Source: Trichormus_B sp936914905
Lineage (GTDB): Bacteria; Cyanobacteriota; Cyanobacteriia; Cyanobacteriales; Nostocaceae
NCBI RefSeq assembly: GCF_039871975.1
Contig: NZ_JBDPLL010000001.1
DNA length: 64,000 nucleotides
Strand: one strand, 5' to 3'
Below the pieces are notes generated by a model. The model ran no database searches. It saw only the letters and a list, made by a program, of their open reading frames with translations, and was not told the DNA's origin. Positions 56,337-64,000 of the stretch are shown one piece after another. Each line of letters starts with the position of its first letter. Position 1 is the stretch's first letter. A program made the translations under genes and the position numbers.

Positions 56337-57815
56337 ATGATTCCTCATCATCCCGTCACTCTGGATCAATCTATTAACAGCCATGAAAACCACCATGATA
56401 AGCCTGAAGAAGCTTGCGGTGTTTTCTGTATTTATGCACCAGAAAAAGATGTTGCAAAATTAACATACTTTGGATTATATGCCCTGCAACATCGGGGTCA
56501 AGAATCAGCGGGTATTGCTACTTTTGAGGGTAAGCACGTACACCTGCACAAAGATATGGGCTTGGTGTCTCAAGTCTTCAATGAGACTATTTTAGAAGAG
56601 TTACCCGGTAGTATTGCTGTTGGTCACACCCGTTATTCTACTACTGGTTCTAGTCGTAAAGTTAACGCTCAACCTGCGGTGGTGGACACTCGTTTAGGCA
56701 AATTAGCCATAGCACACAATGGTAACTTAGTAAATACAATTCAATTGCGGGAAGAGTTGCTCAAAAGTAATTTTAACCTGGTAACAAGCACAGATTCAGA
56801 AATGATTGCCTATGCGATTGCAGAAGAAGTTAATGCCGGTGCAGAATGGTTAGAAGGCTCTATTCGCGCCTTTCACCGCTGTCAAGGAGCATTTAGTCTA
56901 GTCATTGGTACACCCGATGGTGTTATGGGAGTACGAGACCCCAACGGCATTCGTCCCTTGGTAATTGGTACATTAGATAGTAGTCCAGTTCGTTATGTTC
57001 TGGCTTCCGAAACCTGCGGTTTAGATATTATCGGTGCAGAATACTTGCGTGATGTCGAACCAGGTGAGTTAGTTTGGATTACAGAAAACGGTTTAGCTTC
57101 TTTCCCTTGGAATCAACAGCCCCAGCGCAAATTGTGTATCTTTGAAATGATCTACTTTGCCCGTCCTGATAGCTTGATGCACAATGAAACCTTATACAGC
57201 TATCGGATGCGCTTAGGAAGGATATTAGCAGAAGAATCACCTATAGAAGCAGATATAGTTTTTGGTGTACCTGATTCTGGCATACCTGCGGCCATTGGTT
57301 TTTCCCAGACATCAGGTATAGCTTATGGTGAAGGGTTGATTAAAAATCGCTACGTCGGACGGACATTTATTCAACCTACCCAAAGTATGCGCGAAACAGG
57401 AATTCAAATGAAATTGAACCCCTTGAAAGATGTTTTATTCGGTAAACGAGTAGTAATAATTGATGATTCAATTGTCCGGGGAACTACTAGCCGCAAACTC
57501 GTTAAAGCCTTGCGTGATGCAGGTGCAGCGGAAGTACACATGAGAATCTCTTCCCCTCCTGTCACTCATCCTTGCTTCTACGGTATTGATACAGATACAC
57601 AAGATCAACTAATTGCTGCGACAAAATCAGTAGCAGAAATAACGAAGCAATTGGAAGTTGATACTCTCGCTTATTTGAGTTGGGAAGGAATGTTAGTAAC
57701 AACAAAAGAAGATACTAATAGTTTCTGTTCTGCTTGTTTTACAGGTGATTATCCTGTGGCTATTCCTGAACAAGTGAAGCGTTCTAAATTGATTTTGGAA
57801 AAAGCCGTAGTTTAG
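56337..57815 (+). CDS. purF: Amidophosphoribosyltransferase
   Basis: ATG 56337, ten bases after CAGGAG, gives 492 residues; the frame is open further upstream to 56250 but the added part is not conserved. The first 26 residues are a propeptide, so the nucleophile becomes Cys27 (EEACGVFC). LQHRGQESAGIATFEGKHVH and HTRYSTTGSS follow. The PRPP loop is VVIIDDSIVRGTTSRKLVKA. It commits PRPP to purine synthesis. A terminator-like hairpin follows. Confidence 0.96.
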   Translation: MIPHHPVTLDQSINSHENHHDKPEEACGVFCIYAPEKDVAKLTYFGLYALQHRGQESAGIATFEGKHVHLHKDMGLVSQVFNETILEELPGSIAVGHTRYSTTGSSRKVNAQPAVVDTRLGKLAIAHNGNLVNTIQLREELLKSNFNLVTSTDSEMIAYAIAEEVNAGAEWLEGSIRAFHRCQGAFSLVIGTPDGVMGVRDPNGIRPLVIGTLDSSPVRYVLASETCGLDIIGAEYLRDVEPGELVWITENGLASFPWNQQPQRKLCIFEMIYFARPDSLMHNETLYSYRMRLGRILAEESPIEADIVFGVPDSGIPAAIGFSQTSGIAYGEGLIKNRYVGRTFIQPTQSMRETGIQMKLNPLKDVLFGKRVVIIDDSIVRGTTSRKLVKALRDAGAAEVHMRISSPPVTHPCFYGIDTDTQDQLIAATKSVAEITKQLEVDTLAYLSWEGMLVTTKEDTNSFCSACFTGDYPVAIPEQVKRSKLILEKAVV

Positions 57816-57831
57816 GTAATTTTATTACCTT

Positions 57832-57858
57832 ATGGGGTAGGTATCTCGCCTGCCCCAA
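57832..57858 (+). terminator. Terminator-like hairpin after purF
   Basis: TGGGGTAGG and CCTGCCCCA pair (one G-T) around a 7-base loop, followed by ATCTTTATA, a weak T run. Confidence 0.55.
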
Positions 57859-57868
57859 TCTTTATATA

Positions 57869-58401
57869 CTTAGTACAGTATGGTGTAATTAGGGCTTACT
57901 GAATAAACAAAAAACCTAGATAAATTAAGAGATTCGGGGGGATAAAAAGTGAATAAGGTGCAATAAAAAAGCAACTGTGGTTTTATAAAAATAAAAAACA
58001 GAGTATAGAAGACCGCATTGTCAGTTTAAACCAACCACATATTAGACCTGTCCGTGGGAAAGCAGGAACCTCCTATTATGGCTTTTTTGTATCTTTATTA
58101 TGCCTATTTTTCAAAACCACATCATTTTACTTCTCTTATTAATTCTTATTAATGGAAATTATGTTTCGGATAATCGCAGCCCACAAAAACTTATCTTTTC
58201 CCCTGTCTGACTATTTAGTCAATTCTTCTCTTGCCTTTTCACGACTTTTTCAGCAAACTCTAAAGAAACTAACCATTCCAAATCTCTGAAAAGCTAACGC
58301 CGTATACATTTTGAATTTTGTTGGCGCAGCCTGCTGGAAGCACTATTTTGTTAGCGTAGCTCTTCTGAAAGAAGCATTTTGAATTTACGGCGGTACTAGC
58401 T
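57869..58401. repeat. MITE-like repeat family B, copy 2, split by an IS remnant
   Basis: The left end CTTAGTACAGTATGGTGTAA stops at about 57889. The rest, ACTAACCATTCCAAATCTCT to CGGCGGTACTAGC, continues at 58266. The 373 bases between are an IS remnant. Confidence 0.75.
57890..58262 (+). mobile_element. IS5/IS1182-like remnant, copy 2, with both ends
   Basis: The ends TAGGGCTTACTG and, inverted, TAGAGTTTGCTG match at 9 of 12. Inside, QSIEDRIVSLNQPHIRP and VRGKAGTSYYGFF repeat the 39.2 kb copy with about 85-90% base identity by eye. Only 373 bases remain, so most of the transposase is deleted. Confidence 0.7.
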
Positions 58402-58507
58402 AATTTTTACATTCATCATGTGATTATTTTACGCATCTATCATGGGCTAGAGAATAAACCTTATTAGTCAATAGGGTGAGCATTTTAGTATTAAAACTTT
58501 ATGAAGT

Positions 58508-58537
58508 GGGTAGGGGTTTAGCAATTTTAAACCCTAC
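58508..58537 (-). terminator. Hairpin after cysK
   Basis: GTAGGGTTTAAAATTGCTAA with ACCCCTAC (minus strand) folds with one bulge just after the cysK stop; no strong T run follows. Confidence 0.45.
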
Positions 58538-58540
58538 TCA

Positions 58541-59509
58541 TTATTGTAGCGGGTAGATTAGATTTCCTGAACTCATCAGTTCTTGAAACATCACCGTACT
58601 CAAATAACGTTCCCCAAAAGAAGGTTGAATCATCACAATTAATTTACCAGCATTTTCTGGGCGTTTAGCCACTTCAATAGCGGCACATAAAGCTGCACCG
58701 GAAGATATACCTGATAATAAACCCTCTTCCCTCGCTAATCTGCGTCCATATTCCATTGCTTGTTCATCATTAACTTGAACCACCTCATCAATCAAATCTT
58801 GACGCAAAATATCAGGAATAAATCCTGCACCAATACCTTGAATTTTGTGAGAACCTGATTTACCTCCAGACAGAACTGGGCTATTACTGGGTTCTACAGC
58901 TATCACTTGAAAACTCGGTTTCCGTTGTTTAATGACCTCTGCAATACCAGTAATTGTCCCCCCAGTTCCTACACCAGCAATTAATATATCTACTTCCCCA
59001 TCAGTATCCACCCAAATTTCCTCAGCCGTTGTTTCTCGGTGAATTTTCGGGTTAGCGGGGTTTCTAAATTGTTGTAACATTACAGCATTGGGAGTGTTAG
59101 CGACAATTTCCTCAGCTTTATTAATTGCTCCCCGCATTCCTTGGTTTCCTGGAGTTAATTCCAAAGTAGCACCATAAGCCCGCAGTATGGCTCGTCTTTC
59201 CTGACTCATGGTTTCTGGCATAGTTAAAATTAATTTGTAACTACGGGCTGCTGCTACCATTGCTAAAGCAATACCTGTGTTACCAGAAGTTGGTTCTACT
59301 AAAATTGTTTTTCCTGGTAAAATAGTGCCCTCTGCTTCTGCTGTCAGAATCATGCTTACGCCAATTCTATCTTTGACCGAACCAGCCGGATTCATACTTT
59401 CTAATTTAACAACTATTCTGGCAACTACTCCCTCAGCTTGAGGAATTTGATTTAGCTGAATTAAGGGGGTTCTTCCAATAAGTTCTGTTATCTCTTTAGC
59501 TATTTGCAT
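58541..59509 (-). CDS. cysK: Cysteine synthase A
   Basis: This 322-residue PLP enzyme makes cysteine from O-acetylserine and sulfide. Lys46 in PAGSVKDRIG binds PLP; VEPTSGNTGIALAMVAA is the substrate loop, GVGTGGTITGIAEVIKQ the phosphate loop, and EGLLSGISSGAALCAA is near the end. ATG 59509 follows a TTAGGAGC box. It completes the sulfur pathway with cysH at 14.2 kb. Intact. Confidence 0.95.
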   Translation of the reverse strand: MQIAKEITELIGRTPLIQLNQIPQAEGVVARIVVKLESMNPAGSVKDRIGVSMILTAEAEGTILPGKTILVEPTSGNTGIALAMVAAARSYKLILTMPETMSQERRAILRAYGATLELTPGNQGMRGAINKAEEIVANTPNAVMLQQFRNPANPKIHRETTAEEIWVDTDGEVDILIAGVGTGGTITGIAEVIKQRKPSFQVIAVEPSNSPVLSGGKSGSHKIQGIGAGFIPDILRQDLIDEVVQVNDEQAMEYGRRLAREEGLLSGISSGAALCAAIEVAKRPENAGKLIVMIQPSFGERYLSTVMFQELMSSGNLIYPLQ

Positions 59510-59608
59510 TTATTAGCTCCTAATTTTTTAATTAATTTTAATTAAAGAGAAATTTATCGTCTGTATTTAGAATACAATATTTTTATAACCTTAATGTGTA
59601 ATTTATAA

Positions 59609-59652
59609 CCAATTAGTTAATTAGATATCACCAATTAGTTAATTAGATATCA
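59609..59652. repeat. 22-base unit repeated twice
   Basis: CCAATTAGTTAATTAGATATCA occurs twice without spacing. AT-rich, upstream of cysK. Confidence 0.85.
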
Positions 59653-59722
59653 CCAAGGTCTGCAACAGTAATAATTGGTGGATGCTGAATGAAATCAATA
59701 ATTGACCACTGAATTCTTAGGG

Positions 59723-59859
59723 CTACTATAATACGGTGTAAATAAACCAACTATTCCAAATCTGAGAAAAGCTCACGTTGTATACATTTTCAATTTGGTT
59801 CGCATGGCGTCTGTGAAGGAGATATTTTGAGTTTTGAATTCGTCCTTGCGGTACTAGTA
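59723..59859. repeat. MITE-like repeat family B, copy 3
   Basis: CTACTATAATACGGTGTAAA, then ACCAACTATTCCAAATCTGA, GAAAAGCTCACGTTGTATAC and the end TTGCGGTACTAG. The middle has diverged from copies 1 and 2. Confidence 0.7.
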
Positions 59860-60736
59860 TCTGTCGCAGATTTTATATCAATTAGATTATATCAATAAAA
59901 TCACCCCAGGCCTTAGACATCTACATTTGTCGATTTTATCAAGTTTAGGTAATTTCTTTACAAATATTTAATATATTTTTCTGTCCATTTATTTTATTTT
60001 TAATTCAGATCTAATTTGTCATGATATATTGTGATTTGAGTACAAGTTTCAATAGCTAATACTCACTCTCAAAATTTTTCAACCATTGACAACTAAAGCC
60101 TTGAGGTTGAGTACAAAAATCCCCGCACCCTATCCGATAAATGCTAGTACCCCCTCTAAAAAACACTAGGACCTCTACCCCATAGAAATTTTATAAATCT
60201 TACTATATAAGTCTTACAGGCTTTGAGTGCTAATTTAATAATTTTAATAATTTTAATTTCGGTCGAGTAAACTGGGTTGAGGAGAGGGGCTGATATAAAC
60301 ATTTATAGGATTTACGCAGAGATTCCCCTCTACCCCCCGAAATTTATAGATGAAAATCTAGAGAACTAGGGGGGACTTCTTAACTCTCATTTAACTCTCA
60401 TGTTTATGCGAACAAGGCTAAATCATGTCAGTATTAACGAATACGAAATGGAGTGTATTTGAAGTTTTGAATTTTGAATTGCTTAGTCATACTTTATGAG
60501 TACTATGCACATAAATTTAAAACTCATAAACATACAATTTCTAGATTTACAGTTTTAGATTCAAATTGAGAAAATATTGGGTAATATATACCAGATGTAT
60601 TTTAAGAATCAAAACTCAATCAATCAAAAAATAAAATTCGATGGGTGTTTGAGCATTGACAATACAAAGGTGCAATTCTAGTCCATAGAATATATTTTCT
60701 TACTGGGTAATTTTTACCTAGCAAGGGAGAGCGAGG
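59860..60736. other. Long AT-rich gene-free stretch
   Basis: About 870 bases. A CCCCCCGAAATTTATAGATG and AGGGGGG motif (60333-60395) belongs to the small repeat type. No coding frame or RNA that I can support. The promoter for the gene at 60737 should be in 60600-60720. Confidence 0.45.
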
Positions 60737-61165
60737 ATGAAATTAAAACTTTTGAATTTGCTCACAGTTAGTTTAGTTACTTTAGCAATCTTATATCCGG
60801 GAATAATTGTCTTTAATTTAATCTGGGAAAGACATATAGAGTTAGTTAAGACACAGAATTTATCCTATCAAGTCACGAAGATTCAGAAAGATTATAACCC
60901 TTTATCTCTTCAGGCAGGAAGTATAAATACTCGTCAATTTCCAGATCACAGAAAATTATCTCGACATAATTTTTTTATGAAACTGCAAATTCTAGCTGAA
61001 CAATATAAAATCGCTACAATTTTGCAATGGTTGGTTTTGTGTACACCTATTGGTATTGGCTTCGGGATTCTTGGTTACGACAGGTATCTTGTGTATCGTG
61101 CTGCTGTTTTAAAAGCACAAGTTGAAATGCTAGAAAGACTTTGGCAGCAAAGCATCGAGCAATAA
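60737..61165 (+). CDS. Small membrane protein of unknown function
   Basis: 142 residues with two membrane spans: LLTVSLVTLAILYPGIIVFN at residues 7-27 and IATILQWLVLCTPIGIGFGI at about 92-112. Between them is a polar segment of about 60 residues (ELVKTQNLSYQVTKIQKDYN). The C-terminal tail is a short helix, AAVLKAQVEMLERLWQQSIE. AAGGGAGAGCGAGG precedes the ATG. I do not recognise the family. It is followed by three small genes on the same strand. Confidence 0.65.
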   Translation: MKLKLLNLLTVSLVTLAILYPGIIVFNLIWERHIELVKTQNLSYQVTKIQKDYNPLSLQAGSINTRQFPDHRKLSRHNFFMKLQILAEQYKIATILQWLVLCTPIGIGFGILGYDRYLVYRAAVLKAQVEMLERLWQQSIEQ

Positions 61166-61201
61166 GTTTCAGTTTTCTTATTCACCTTAAACTAATTTAC
61201 C

Positions 61202-61465
61202 ATGACAGACGAACGCCAAATACAGTATTTTAATTTGATTGATGAACTACTCAGATGTCCTAATGGCCAAGAACCAGAAGTTTTGGAAGCTCAACCAGAG
61301 TTAATTGATTCTGGTTTAATACATTCAATGCTACAAGTAGGCACTATGTTTGCCCATGAAGGTAATCAAGATGGCGCTCAGTTTTTATTTTTTATAGCAC
61401 GGGAATTAGCGAAAGAATTGGGTTTATATCCTGAAGTTTCTAAAGAGGTTGTACATCAGGAGTAA
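61202..61465 (+). CDS. Small protein like the N-terminus of CHAT/TPR proteins
   Basis: 87 residues, all helical: MTDERQIQYFNLIDELLRCP, EPEVLEAQPELIDSGLIHSM and GNQDGAQFLFFIARELAKEL. This is the leader found at the start of many cyanobacterial TPR and CHAT-domain proteins, here alone. It may be a free-standing module or the remains of a larger gene. The next ATG follows two bases after its stop, so the two are coupled. Confidence 0.6.
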   Translation: MTDERQIQYFNLIDELLRCPNGQEPEVLEAQPELIDSGLIHSMLQVGTMFAHEGNQDGAQFLFFIARELAKELGLYPEVSKEVVHQE

Positions 61466-61467
61466 TA

Positions 61468-61779
61468 ATGGCATTGACTTCAACTAATGCTGGACAAATA
61501 GCTTTAGAGTTCCTCTTGGCAGACTGGAACATTCCAGAAGATTATCGAGATTGGTTTACTATCTTTAACTCCCGCTTAACTGGTGAGTTTTGGTATATTG
61601 TAGAATTGGGTGTTGAAGGTTTTCCTGATAAGTGGTTTATTCAAGTTTACGATACAGGAAGCTGTGACCCCAACTATACATTTATTTCTCCTATCTCTGG
61701 TTCTGAAGGATATCTGGACTTAAAAGATATTCCAGATATAATTGCCGATGTTTTAGTCGCTGAACGGAATTCCCGATAA
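61468..61779 (+). CDS. Conserved protein of unknown function
   Basis: 103 residues with ALTSTNAGQIALEFLLADWN, DYRDWFTIFNSRLTGEFWYI and PDKWFIQVYDTGSCDPNYTF, an alpha/beta pattern rich in aromatic residues. The ribosome binding site CAGGAG lies inside the end of the previous gene. No known domain name. Likely functional: the frame is intact and composition is regular. Confidence 0.65.
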   Translation: MALTSTNAGQIALEFLLADWNIPEDYRDWFTIFNSRLTGEFWYIVELGVEGFPDKWFIQVYDTGSCDPNYTFISPISGSEGYLDLKDIPDIIADVLVAERNSR

Positions 61780-61785
61780 AATACA

Positions 61786-61920
61786 GCGTCAGCAGTCAGG
61801 AGTCAGAATGTTTGAGAAATTGGTTAATTATCAAAGAGGTATTTTTGGCGTTAGCCTGAAATACCTGATGGCTGATGACTGTTCGCGTAGCGTGCCGTTA
61901 GGCATTAGCTGAATGCTTAC
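61786..61920. repeat. MITE-like repeat family A, copy 3 with an extra block
   Basis: GCAGTCAGGAGTCAGAATGT, then TTGAGAAATTGGTTAATTAT and GGCGTTAGCCTGAAATACCT. A block GTTCGCGTAGCGTGCCGTTA of the 35.4 kb repeat family is inserted before the right end GAATGCTTAC. Confidence 0.8.
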
Positions 61921-62177
61921 AATACAGTAGCGGTTCGCTGTCAAGAGTAAAAACTTTTTAGTGCATTGTTTTTAGCTTCTGGCTTTTGCGTCCTTTAGTT
62001 GCTATATATGGTCATTATTTAGGGGTGATACTTAATTAAAGTACACCCATTTTTGTCATAAAGATTCAGAATAATTTTAATATTTTATTTACATCAAATT
62101 GCCTAATTGTAATCTTTAAATAACAAAATAATGTTATACTAAATCCTAGTGATAGACGCTACAGAAATATCAGTCAA

Positions 62178-62513
62178 ATGATTGCTGAAGATATCCTAGC
62201 TCAAGAATTCACAAGAGTTGTCAACCATTATTACCCTAGCACTGGGGAACTACTGGAGAGGTGTCATCTGAAAGTCATCACCGGCTTCTGGGGACGACCT
62301 GCTAAACGCTTTCAATATATAGGAATTTATTGTTCGGAAGAAATGATGCCATTAGTGCAAGCGCAAAGAGAAATATTGAGGGAAATAGCAGAAAATATGG
62401 GACTCATTCAAGTAGTTTGTATCAATGCCAAGCGATTGCTGCGGGATCCGATGTCCAAACTTAAATTATCTCAACCTCGCTTGTGGTTGGAGTTGCATTT
62501 AGTGGCAGCCTAA
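62178..62513 (+). CDS. Conserved cyanobacterial protein of unknown function
   Basis: 111 residues: MIAEDILAQEFTRVVNHYYP, VITGFWGRPAKRFQYIGIYC and EEMMPLVQAQREILREIAEN. It has no membrane span and looks like a compact alpha/beta domain ending LWLELHLVAA. It stands alone, with repeats on both sides. Family unknown to me. Confidence 0.65.
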   Translation: MIAEDILAQEFTRVVNHYYPSTGELLERCHLKVITGFWGRPAKRFQYIGIYCSEEMMPLVQAQREILREIAENMGLIQVVCINAKRLLRDPMSKLKLSQPRLWLELHLVAA

Positions 62514-62535
62514 TGGCAGGAAAATGAAGCTAGAA

Positions 62536-62582
62536 AGCAGAACCTAGAACGCAGAACCTAGAACGCAGAACCTAGAACGCAG
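62536..62582. repeat. Three tandem copies of a 14-base unit
   Basis: CGCAGAACCTAGAA starts at 62536 (first base A), 62550 and 62564, with a partial fourth. It lies just after the previous gene. Confidence 0.9.
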
Positions 62583-62671
62583 GAATGCTCATATTATCTA
62601 CTGATCTACGTTTTTGTTTGATTCTAACTTTTTAATTATTTCTGCTGTGCTGTACTAAAATTTTACTAACC

Positions 62672-63673
62672 ATGAAAACTGGACTGTTCTGCAATTATGA
62701 CAATTATCACCAAGATGCCCGTCGCGCTATCTTTGAACAAGTTTTACTGGTGAAACAGGCAGAAAACTTGGGTTTTGAAGAAGCTTGGGTGAGTGAGCAT
62801 CATTTTAATGAATCCAATCTCAGCCCGTCACTTGTGCCGTTAATGGCACATTTGGCGGGTGTTACGTCAACTATTTATTTGGGGACAGGAGCGGTATTAT
62901 TGCCGTTTCACAACCCGATTCAGGTAGCTGAAGATATGGCGACTTTGGATAATCTCTGTAGTGGTAGACTGGCTTTTGGGATAGCTAAGGGTGGTCCTTT
63001 TCCTGAACAGAATCAGCATTTTGGTGTATCGATCCATGAATCTCGTAAGAGGATGCTGGAAGCAGCAGTACTGATTCAAAAGCTTTTATATGAAACTAAC
63101 GTTAGATTTGATGGGCAATTCTATCAGTGTGCGGATTTGACAGTTTATCCTCAACCACTCCAAAAACCAATTCCTGTATATGTTGCCAGTGGTGATGATG
63201 ATGTGATCGCCTATGCTGCTGAAAATTCCTTCGGTTTAATGGGTGGCCCCCCGTTTTCTCTGGTCAGATTGAAAAATACGGTCAGTAAATATCGGCAATT
63301 AAATTCCAGTGGTGCGGATAAATTCCTGTTAGCACGGTTCTTTTTTGTTGCTAAAACCTACGATGAAGCGGTGAGTGAAGCTTTACCATTCATTCGAAAA
63401 TTTAGCAAAAAAATGACCGCTAATTCAACTCAAGTAATGCAGAATAGTCCCCAACCTCATAAAGGTTATGATCAAACAAATATCTGTTTTGAAGAAGACT
63501 TTCTGATCGAAAATTCCATTATTGGTGATGTAGAAACCTGTCGCGGTAAAATCAAGAAATTTCAGGACGAATTAAATCTCGGCACACTAGCGCTTAAGCC
63601 CTTATCTTTTTCATTGCAAAGAAATCGAGAAAGTTTAGAGCGTTACAATCAAGAGGTGCGAAATTATGTCTAA
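62672..63673 (+). CDS. Luciferase-like flavin-dependent monooxygenase
   Basis: This 333-residue (beta/alpha)8 protein is of the LLM class. NLGFEEAWVSEHHFNESNLS, YLGTGAVLLPFHNPIQVAED and MATLDNLCSGRLAFGIAKGG are the family blocks. It should use reduced FMN and oxygen; the substrate is unknown. The next gene starts inside its last codons (eight-base overlap), so the two are translationally coupled. Intact. Confidence 0.92.
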   Translation: MKTGLFCNYDNYHQDARRAIFEQVLLVKQAENLGFEEAWVSEHHFNESNLSPSLVPLMAHLAGVTSTIYLGTGAVLLPFHNPIQVAEDMATLDNLCSGRLAFGIAKGGPFPEQNQHFGVSIHESRKRMLEAAVLIQKLLYETNVRFDGQFYQCADLTVYPQPLQKPIPVYVASGDDDVIAYAAENSFGLMGGPPFSLVRLKNTVSKYRQLNSSGADKFLLARFFFVAKTYDEAVSEALPFIRKFSKKMTANSTQVMQNSPQPHKGYDQTNICFEEDFLIENSIIGDVETCRGKIKKFQDELNLGTLALKPLSFSLQRNRESLERYNQEVRNYV

Positions 63674-64000
63674 ACTTCCCTTGCTTCCACCTGATGATTT
63701 ACCTCCAATGGAGGTGACAAAACAGGATGGTATACTACAGATGGAATTAGAGCAGTCTATTGGCAGATGTTTTTATTATGGGTGCGATCGCATTACCCAA
63801 GTTCTGCTATCTAACTGTCAGTGGTATATGAGAAAAAATTCCTCTACCCTGATGTTAATTATTGACTGTCCTGACATAGTATCTTACTGGCATATAGTCA
63901 GTAAGATTCCCCAATTGGGTAATAGATTAGAAAGGTTGACAAAGGACGCGAAAATTCGTGTTTATCCTCCTTTTGGTAAGGGGATGCCCTTTGAAATTAG
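63666..64000 (+). CDS. Unknown protein, cut by the window end
   Basis: ATG 63666 overlaps the stop of the monooxygenase gene. 111 residues are visible: MSKLPLLPPDDLPPMEVTKQ, LEQSIGRCFYYGCDRITQVL, LMLIIDCPDIVSYWHIVSKI. The frame is open at the edge. The pattern is soluble alpha/beta. Its family is not recognised; the overlap suggests that it works with the monooxygenase. Confidence 0.7.
   Translation, partial: MSKLPLLPPDDLPPMEVTKQDGILQMELEQSIGRCFYYGCDRITQVLLSNCQWYMRKNSSTLMLIIDCPDIVSYWHIVSKIPQLGNRLERLTKDAKIRVYPPFGKGMPFEI

Noticed and set aside
62536..62582. Short tandem repeats as a CRISPR array
   Set aside because: 14-base units without spacers; no cas genes in the window.

Overview
The window looks like chromosome from a filamentous, heterocyst-type cyanobacterium (Nostocales). 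The evidence is a cyanobacterial ATP synthase operon with paired b and b' genes, two psaK (photosystem I) genes, acsF with a hemN/heme-oxygenase pair, a tmRNA carrying the cyanobacterial tag, scattered GCGATCGC (HIP1) octamers, and spacers full of short repeats such as CAGGAGTCAG and GGACTGGGGACT. Intact housekeeping genes sit between a very large number of decayed genes: I count about 25 with frameshifts, stops or truncations. That picture fits a genome under reductive decay, as in the Azolla symbiont 'Nostoc azollae'; the species assignment is inference. Two 100-base N runs (2126-2225 and 38469-38568) are scaffold gaps, and both lie inside transposase remnants.

1-6.4 kb is accessory and mostly broken: a DUF4336 gene cut by the window edge, three toxin/antitoxin-type remnants, an IS66-like remnant across a gap, an intact aldo/keto reductase, a decayed secreted protein and a decayed alpha/beta hydrolase. 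6.4-18 kb is mostly core: a glycolipid glucosyltransferase (mgdA-like), a BioD/DRTGG protein, a DprA-fold protein, YajQ, an SbcD-type nuclease, cysH, msrA, thiS and thiE. 18-27.3 kb is a graveyard. It holds two related DUF1565 surface-protein pseudogenes, Uma2 and VapC remnants, an HNH toxin tail with an immunity-like gene, a barnase-like ribonuclease with a barstar, and a VWA-WD40 chimera.

27.5-35.1 kb carries a methyltransferase and the operon atpI-atpB-atpE-b'-b-delta-atpA-gamma; beta and epsilon are not here, as is usual in cyanobacteria. 35.1-39.8 kb holds a broken Uma2 gene, the tmRNA gene, a truncated second topoisomerase I gene, and two inverted ISAzo13-like arms facing a gap. 39.8-47.7 kb holds trpF, two psaK, a site-2 protease, a possible small RNA, Mn-catalase, a small membrane protein, hemN and heme oxygenase. 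The heme oxygenase has Tyr in place of the proximal His. acsF follows at 50.5 kb; acsF, heme oxygenase and hemN are the set used for tetrapyrrole synthesis at low oxygen.

51.5-60.7 kb mixes purL, purF and cysK with MITE-like repeats, one of which has an IS remnant inserted in it, and a broken IS5-type transposase. 60.7-64 kb has four small uncharacterised genes, a luciferase-like monooxygenase, and a gene that overlaps its end and runs off the window. No CRISPR array, tRNA, rRNA or prophage was seen. The most unusual signals are the altered heme oxygenase, the decayed toxin-immunity island at 25.1-26.8 kb, the MITE families and the possible small RNA at 42.75-42.97 kb.
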